Of a stretch of 64,000 bases of DNA, positions 59,259 through 64,000 are shown in pieces (positions within the stretch are counted from its first letter, which is position 1; each line of letters begins with the position of its first letter). Where the stretch lies: positions 1 to 64,000 of the forward strand of contig NZ_LJIC01000016.1 in assembly GCF_001295845.1 (NCBI RefSeq), read 5' to 3'. The DNA comes from Rhodopseudomonas sp. AAP120 (GTDB lineage: Bacteria; Pseudomonadota; Alphaproteobacteria; Rhizobiales; Xanthobacteraceae). The notes under the pieces are model-generated. The model searched no databases and was not told the origin of the DNA. It saw only the letters and a program-made list of their open reading frames with translations. A program made the position numbers and the translations under genes.

Positions 59259-60362
59259 TCACCCGTCCAGCCCGAGGTTCTTGAGCCCCTCGTTGAGCTG
59301 CTTCAGCCGCTCGGCATTGCCGGCCACGGCCTGCCGCGCCTCGGCCTGTGCAGTCTTGGCCTTATCGGCCTCGCCCAGCACCATGTAGGCGCGCACCAGG
59401 CGCAGCCATCCTTCGACATCGTCGCCGTTTTGCTTGAGCCGCGTCGCCAGCCGGTCGACCATGCCGCGGATCATCGCGCTGCGATCGGCCTCGCTCATGG
59501 TCTTGGCCGACGCGATGGTTTCGTCGGGCAGCGCCGGCAGCGGCGTGCCCTCGACGCGCGCGAGCTGCGCCTGCAGCATCGGTCGCCACGGCGCATCGGC
59601 CGGCGCCTTGTCGAGCATCGCGCGCCACATCGTGGCCGCGTCCTTCGGTCGGCCGTCCTGCTCGGCGGCCAGGCCGAGGAAGTAGCGCGCCTTGACGTCG
59701 TCGGCGTTGAGCGCCACGGCGCGCTCGAATTCGGATTTCGCCTCGTTGGTAACGACGCCGCCAGCGGCCATCGCCAGCACCTCGCCGAGGTCGGCGTGGC
59801 GGTCGGCGGTCTCGCCCGCATAGGTCAGCGAATTGCGATAGGCGCGCGCCGCATCGTCGAGCCGGCCGAGCTTGGCCAGCACCGGCGCCAGCACGGTCCA
59901 GCCGCGGCCGTCGCTCGGATTCTTTTCGAGATGGGCCTCGACTTGCGCCACGAGATTTTCCAGCGGCTGCGACGCGCTCGCCGTCTTGGTGCGCTGCGCC
60001 AGCGGATCGTCGGCCATCATCGGCGAGCCGATCGGCAGATACACCGCAAGGGCGAGCGCCGGCAGCCCGATCAGCGCCAGCAGCGCGACGCCGCGCCGCA
60101 AGCCACGACGCGACGTTGCCGGCGCGCTGCGTTCGGCGTCGGCGCTGGCCAGTAACCGCCGCCCGATCTCGACCCGCGCCGCCGCCGCTTCCGCCGAACC
60201 GATCAGGCCGATCTGCGCGTCGCGATCCACCTCGGCGAGCTGATCCTTGTAGACCGCGGCCTCGCTGCCTTCGCGCTGCCGCGCGGCGCCGCGCCCGAGC
60301 GGCCACAACACGGCGAACACCGCGATGGCCGTCATGATCGCGAACACAAACCAGGGCGACAT
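59259..60362 (-). CDS. ccmI: Cytochrome c maturation protein CcmI (CycH)
   Basis: A 367-residue protein with two N-terminal membrane helices (MSPWFVFAIMTAIAVFAVLWPLG; GVALLALIGLPALALAVYL), a cytoplasmic loop with the typical YKDQLAEVDRDAQIGLIGSAEAAAARVEIGRRLL, and TPR repeats in the periplasmic half (WTVLAPVLAKLGRLDDAARAYRNSL; AVALNADDVKARYFLGLAAEQDG). It binds apocytochromes and hands them to CcmFH. I used the ATG at 60362 where the first helix begins. First gene of the ccm cluster. Confidence 0.94.
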   Translation of the reverse strand: MSPWFVFAIMTAIAVFAVLWPLGRGAARQREGSEAAVYKDQLAEVDRDAQIGLIGSAEAAAARVEIGRRLLASADAERSAPATSRRGLRRGVALLALIGLPALALAVYLPIGSPMMADDPLAQRTKTASASQPLENLVAQVEAHLEKNPSDGRGWTVLAPVLAKLGRLDDAARAYRNSLTYAGETADRHADLGEVLAMAAGGVVTNEAKSEFERAVALNADDVKARYFLGLAAEQDGRPKDAATMWRAMLDKAPADAPWRPMLQAQLARVEGTPLPALPDETIASAKTMSEADRSAMIRGMVDRLATRLKQNGDDVEGWLRLVRAYMVLGEADKAKTAQAEARQAVAGNAERLKQLNEGLKNLGLDG

Positions 60363-60521
60363 GCGTGGAGGGTTCCGGGGTGAAATGCGCGAGCGCCGGG
60401 CTGCGGCGCTTTCAAAACCGGCCGGGTTACACCATGGCAGGACCGGTGGCGCAATTGACATTTGCGACACCGGGATACGGCACTGCAGCACTCAAATCTT
60501 GATATGAATCAAGCGGCGCGA

Positions 60522-61922
60522 TCAGCCCGCCCGCGCCGGCTTGCGCTCGACCACCACCATCGCGCTTTCCACGGCGCGGCGCATCAATTGCGCGTAGTCG
60601 TGGCCGAACAGCACTTCGCAAAACCGGATCGCCGCCAGCGCCTGCTGGTGGCGGAACGGCTTGACCCGCGGATCGCAACCGCGCAGCGACTGCACCAGCG
60701 CCTCGGTGGATTTCTCGACATATTGCTGCAGCTCGGAATAGGTGCGCAGCGTCATTTCGTTGATCGCCAGTTCGCTGGCGTAGTTGCGGCAGATCGCGAC
60801 GAAGTCGATCAGCGCCGCCGCCTCGTCGACCTCGAGCTGGTCGATCCGGCTGTTGGCCGAGACCTCCTTGTCGGGCCGCTGTCGGAGCAGCCGCCGCACC
60901 CGGCCCGGCACGCTCTCGATCTCGGACTTCAGCGCGTTGGAGATGTCGACCCGGATCGCCGCGAGGCGCTTGCCCCAGGTCGAGTCGCTGCGCAGGTCGA
61001 GCTCGGTGCGCAGCCCGCGCACACCGTCGTGGATCAGCTTCAGCTTCTCGGCGACGTTGGTGTAGTGGCCGCGCTTGAGTTCATCATGCAGGTCGGCCGT
61101 GAGCTGGGCGAGATCATGGATCGCCATGGTGACGGCGACGCCGTAGGGCGTGGCGGCCACGCGGATCTCGTCGTCGGAGCCGGCGACCTTGATGGCCAGC
61201 CGCACGATCTGCCACGGCTGAGTCAGGTGCTGCAGGATCATCGTCAGCGCGAACGGCAGCATGATCGGCGTCTGCAGCGCCGGCACGTTCAGCGCCCCGA
61301 TCATCGAATTGACCTGCGAGTCGCCGAAGCTGCGCAGGTTGGACGACAGCTTGCCGTCGAACGTCTCGAGCGCCTCGCGGTTGGCGAGCACCGCGCCGAC
61401 ACCGGGCAGATCCTCGACCGTGGACGGCGGCCCGACCCGCGACATCGCGCGCTGGCGGTCGACGCCCGGTTCCGGGTTGATCACTTTCTCGATCGCCTGG
61501 GCGGCAGCGGCCTGCAGCTTGCGGACCAGCGGGTCGACCTGGGCGGCGCTGCCGCCGCGCAGGCCGATCAGCCCGCCCTCGAATTCCCGCACCTGCGCCG
61601 GAATTGCCTCACGCTCCAGCCATTGCCAGATCGACGTCAGCGACCCGCGGCGGATCTGGCCGGGGCGCGGCTGCTGGTTGCTGTCGATCAGGAACGGCTC
61701 GAGCACGCGGAACATCAGCCGTGCCGGGTCTTCGGTGCGCGGGGCGGTATCCTCGTCGGAGCCGCGCACGATCTTGCGCAGCTCTTCGAGCACGAACCGC
61801 GCCACCGCGACGTCGTCGCCACGTTCCAGCGCACGCTCGAACTCCCGCATCAGCAGCGCTTGCGACTGCGGCGGAAGCTGGACGAGGTACTCCCTCAGCC
61901 GTTCGGTCGGTGTCTGGCTCAT
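60522..61922 (-). CDS. Conserved protein of unknown function
   Basis: A 466-residue soluble, mainly helical protein that I do not recognise. It starts MSQTPTERLREYLVQLPPQS at the ATG 61922, and the frame upstream is not coding-like. There is no signal peptide or membrane helix strong enough to call. A mid-region hydrophobic stretch (VPALQTPIMLPFALTMILQHL) may be buried. The C-terminal third is rich in helices with charged faces. It lies upstream of ccmI on the same strand with a 159-bp gap, so co-transcription with the ccm genes is possible but not evident. Confidence 0.6.
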   Translation of the reverse strand: MSQTPTERLREYLVQLPPQSQALLMREFERALERGDDVAVARFVLEELRKIVRGSDEDTAPRTEDPARLMFRVLEPFLIDSNQQPRPGQIRRGSLTSIWQWLEREAIPAQVREFEGGLIGLRGGSAAQVDPLVRKLQAAAAQAIEKVINPEPGVDRQRAMSRVGPPSTVEDLPGVGAVLANREALETFDGKLSSNLRSFGDSQVNSMIGALNVPALQTPIMLPFALTMILQHLTQPWQIVRLAIKVAGSDDEIRVAATPYGVAVTMAIHDLAQLTADLHDELKRGHYTNVAEKLKLIHDGVRGLRTELDLRSDSTWGKRLAAIRVDISNALKSEIESVPGRVRRLLRQRPDKEVSANSRIDQLEVDEAAALIDFVAICRNYASELAINEMTLRTYSELQQYVEKSTEALVQSLRGCDPRVKPFRHQQALAAIRFCEVLFGHDYAQLMRRAVESAMVVVERKPARAG

Positions 61923-62131
61923 ACGCCCGGAAATTCTGCACGCTTGCGGTCGCGTCGGCCGCACGGATGCCCGCCGGACGCTGCCTTCAGGGATACAGGG
62001 GCGGCGTTAAGAAGGAGTTGAGGCAACCGTTCAACGAACCCGATTCAGGCTCTGCATCAACCGCAAGCGAGCGCCACAAGTGGTTGGTAGATCGTCATAA
62101 TCACGATCGCGGGCAGTCGGCGGGGCGGCCG

Positions 62132-62632
62132 TCAGCCGGCCGCCGTCCAGGGCCCGTCATTGGTCCGGCAGGCGGTGCCGCGGGCGATTTCGAGCTGGCC
62201 GGCGATCGTCACCATGTGGGAAAAGCCGCGGCAGGTCGCGCCCTGCTTGGCATAGGCCGGCCCGGGGACGATGTTGCCGTAGCGCCCCGAGGACGGATTC
62301 TTCCACGGCACCGGCGCGCCGGATTCGCCATGGTCGAGCGCTTCGAGCTCGGCCGCATAGGCCAGCCGGCGGTCCTCGGCATTCAGCAGCGCGCCGATCT
62401 TCGGCCCGATCAGACCGCCCATCGCGGCGTTGTCGACCGCGGCGGCCGCACCGTCGCCGGCACGGTCAGGACCGGTCCGCGAGAGATCCGAGCCGACCGT
62501 GCTGGTGAAGGAATCGACCCGCGCATACAGGCCCGTGGTGCGATCGCAGCCGCCCAGCGCGAGCGCGCCGAACATCACCAGCAAAGCCGTCGGCCTTCCG
62601 AAGCTCACATCTGCACGCCGGCGCGTCGTCAT
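62132..62632 (-). CDS. Surface-antigen-like (RT0821/17 kDa type) lipoprotein
   Basis: A 166-residue protein with a lipoprotein signal (TALLVMFGALALGGCDRT, lipobox LGGC). The C-terminal half, from EALDHGESGAPVPWKNPSSG to CRGFSHMVTIAGQLEIARGTACR, matches the pattern of the alphaproteobacterial 17-kDa/RT0821 surface-antigen C-terminus (aligned cysteines, TACR-x-DGPW end). The ATG at 62632 has GAGG about 7 bp upstream; the ATG at 62686 is an alternative. Probably outer-membrane anchored; function unknown. Confidence 0.72.
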   Translation of the reverse strand: MTTRRRADVSFGRPTALLVMFGALALGGCDRTTGLYARVDSFTSTVGSDLSRTGPDRAGDGAAAAVDNAAMGGLIGPKIGALLNAEDRRLAYAAELEALDHGESGAPVPWKNPSSGRYGNIVPGPAYAKQGATCRGFSHMVTIAGQLEIARGTACRTNDGPWTAAG

Positions 62633-62732
62633 CGCAATCCTCAACCATTCCTGCGGGCGTCTTACACCGAAATTCCTAACGCTCAAGGCAACACCGGGAA
62701 ATTTTGGCGCCGCTGTGGCAGGAACTGATGCG

Positions 62733-64000
62733 TTACGCCGCAGGCAGCTTCAGCTCCGCCCGCAGGCCACCGATCGGGGCGTGGCCGAGGGTCAGTTCGC
62801 CGCCGTACAGAGCCGCAAGATCGACCACGATGGCGAGGCCGAGGCCCGATCCGGGCTTGCTCTCGTCGAGCCGCTTGCCACGGCGGGCGACCTGCGCCCG
62901 CTCCGCCGCCGACAGTCCGCGGCCGTCGTCGTCGACGATGATCCGCACCAAAGCCGTCGGCCCGCGTTCCGCGGTCGCCTCGATGAATACCCGGCTCGCC
63001 GCCCATTTGCAGGCGTTGTCCACCAGATTGCCGACCATCTCCTCGAGGTCCTGCTTCTCGCCGCGGAATTTCAGCCCGCTCGTGACCTCGGCGCGGACCT
63101 GGATGTCGCGGTCGCGGTGGATCTTCTCCATCGTCCGGCGCAGCGCCTCGATCACCGGCTCGACCTCGGTGATGGTGCCGACCACGGTAAGCCGCGCCGC
63201 GATCCGCGCCCGCTCCAGATGGTGCGCCACCTGGCTGCGCATGATCTCGGCCTGCTCCAGCACCTTGGCGGCGAGCGGGTCGCCGGGCCGGGCGGCGGCC
63301 TCGTTGACCAGCACCGACAGCGGCGTCTTGATCGCATGGGCGAGATTGCCGACATGCGTCCGCGAGCGTTCGACGATCTCGCGATTGGCTTCGATCAGCG
63401 CGTTGGTCTCGCGCGCCAAGGGTTCGATCTCGACCGGGAACTTGCCTTCGAGGCGCTCGGCACGGCCGGAGCGGATGTCCGCGATCGAATCCGAAATCCG
63501 CTTCAGCGGCGCGAGGCCGAACCGGACCTGGAAGATCGTGGTCAGCACCAGACCGATCGATAGCGCCACGAAGGTGCCGGCCAGGTAGTAGTCGAAGGTC
63601 CGCGTCTCTTCGAAGATCTCGGTGGCGTCGCCCGCGACCGTTACGACATATTTGCCGTCGGCGCCGAGATCGACCGGGCGCTCGACCATGCGCAGCGTCT
63701 GGCCCTCGGGCCCCTCGACATAGCCTTGCCGGACGCCTGACGGCCCGAGTTCGACTCCCTGGTCCTCCAGCCGCGGCAGCTTGCGATCCCACAGCGAGCG
63801 CGAGGCCCGCGGATCGATCTTGTCGGTGTCGGTGCGGACGATCTGCCAATACCAGCCGGACAGCGGCAGATCGAACAGCGGCTCGCCGATCGACTGAAAC
63901 TGGTCGGGCGCCGCGTCCGGCGTCGCGACCTCGGCGATGATGGTGCGCAGATAGAGATTGAGTCGCCGGTCGAAGGCGCGCTCCGAGCCCTGCCGGTACA
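62733..64000 (-). CDS. PhoQ-like sensor histidine kinase (5' partial)
   Basis: The gene runs off the window end; about 421 C-terminal residues are visible. The end of a periplasmic sensor domain (LSGWYWQIVRTDTD) is followed by a membrane helix (FDYYLAGTFVALSIGLVLTTIF), HAMP (RFGLAPLKRISDSIADIRSGRAERLEG), the phosphoacceptor box NLAHAIKTPLSVLVNEA, the N box NLVDNACKWA and the G boxes DDDGRGLS and GSGLGLAIV. The NLAHAIKTP form and layout resemble PhoQ-type kinases. Its response regulator probably lies just beyond the window. It is followed by the surface-lipoprotein gene. Confidence 0.9.
   Translation of the reverse strand, partial: YRQGSERAFDRRLNLYLRTIIAEVATPDAAPDQFQSIGEPLFDLPLSGWYWQIVRTDTDKIDPRASRSLWDRKLPRLEDQGVELGPSGVRQGYVEGPEGQTLRMVERPVDLGADGKYVVTVAGDATEIFEETRTFDYYLAGTFVALSIGLVLTTIFQVRFGLAPLKRISDSIADIRSGRAERLEGKFPVEIEPLARETNALIEANREIVERSRTHVGNLAHAIKTPLSVLVNEAAARPGDPLAAKVLEQAEIMRSQVAHHLERARIAARLTVVGTITEVEPVIEALRRTMEKIHRDRDIQVRAEVTSGLKFRGEKQDLEEMVGNLVDNACKWAASRVFIEATAERGPTALVRIIVDDDGRGLSAAERAQVARRGKRLDESKPGSGLGLAIVVDLAALYGGELTLGHAPIGGLRAELKLPAA

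Overview
The window reads as chromosomal DNA of a GC-rich alphaproteobacterium of the Rhodopseudomonas palustris / Bradyrhizobium group. The grounds are the pqqABCDE order, the glnE neighbourhood, a cycHJKL-type ccmIEFH cluster, many genes joined by 4-bp ATGA/GTGA overlaps, and two families of intergenic palindromic repeats. A NifA-type activator site with a sigma-54 promoter (46.6-46.8 kb) indicates a nitrogen fixer. The species assignment is inference; no search was run. I saw no tRNA, rRNA, insertion sequence, prophage or CRISPR array.

Layout. 0-8.7 kb: the end of a luciferase-like monooxygenase gene, a PepSY protein, then a leftward operon with two membrane-fusion lipoproteins, an RND pump, a small SH3/KOW-like protein and, after a short gap, a patatin lipoprotein. 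A TetR gene diverges from it across an 11-bp inverted repeat. 8.8-11.5 kb: a HerA-like ATPase and glutathione-dependent formaldehyde dehydrogenase. 12-15.3 kb: pqqABCDE, with a terminator-like hairpin between pqqA and pqqB. 15.7-23.8 kb: a GntR regulator, formyl-CoA transferase, an oxalate/formate-type transporter, a ketopantoate-reductase-like protein, an FAH-family hydrolase, a nitronate-monooxygenase-like protein and a quinone reductase, spaced by palindromic repeats. 24-33.4 kb: a CDF metal exporter with an enlarged C-terminus, a PAS histidine kinase, a subtilisin autotransporter divergent from an AraC regulator, and a small membrane protein.

33.4-42.3 kb: glnE, a histidine kinase, an OmpR-type regulator and a DegP protease, with a soluble PAS chemoreceptor gene sitting between regulator and kinase. 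42.5-46.4 kb: a tightly overlapped glycan operon (sugar-nucleotide epimerase/decarboxylase, FAD amine-oxidase-like enzyme, GT-C-like membrane protein). 46.6-48.3 kb: a NifA/sigma-54 promoter driving a fusion of a FeSII (Shethna)-like 2Fe-2S ferredoxin to a ferritin-like domain, followed by a second ferritin-like gene. This is the best candidate here for a little-described system, possibly oxygen or redox protection of nitrogenase. 48.4-49.7 kb: two adjacent proteins sharing an SGxPNPxW domain, the larger carrying a Cys/His domain I cannot name. 50-53.8 kb: a bo3-type quinol oxidase operon. 55.2-56 kb: a HicA-like plus HTH pair resembling a toxin-antitoxin module. 56.2-64 kb: ccmIEFH, a conserved protein of unknown function, a surface lipoprotein and a PhoQ-like histidine kinase cut by the window end.
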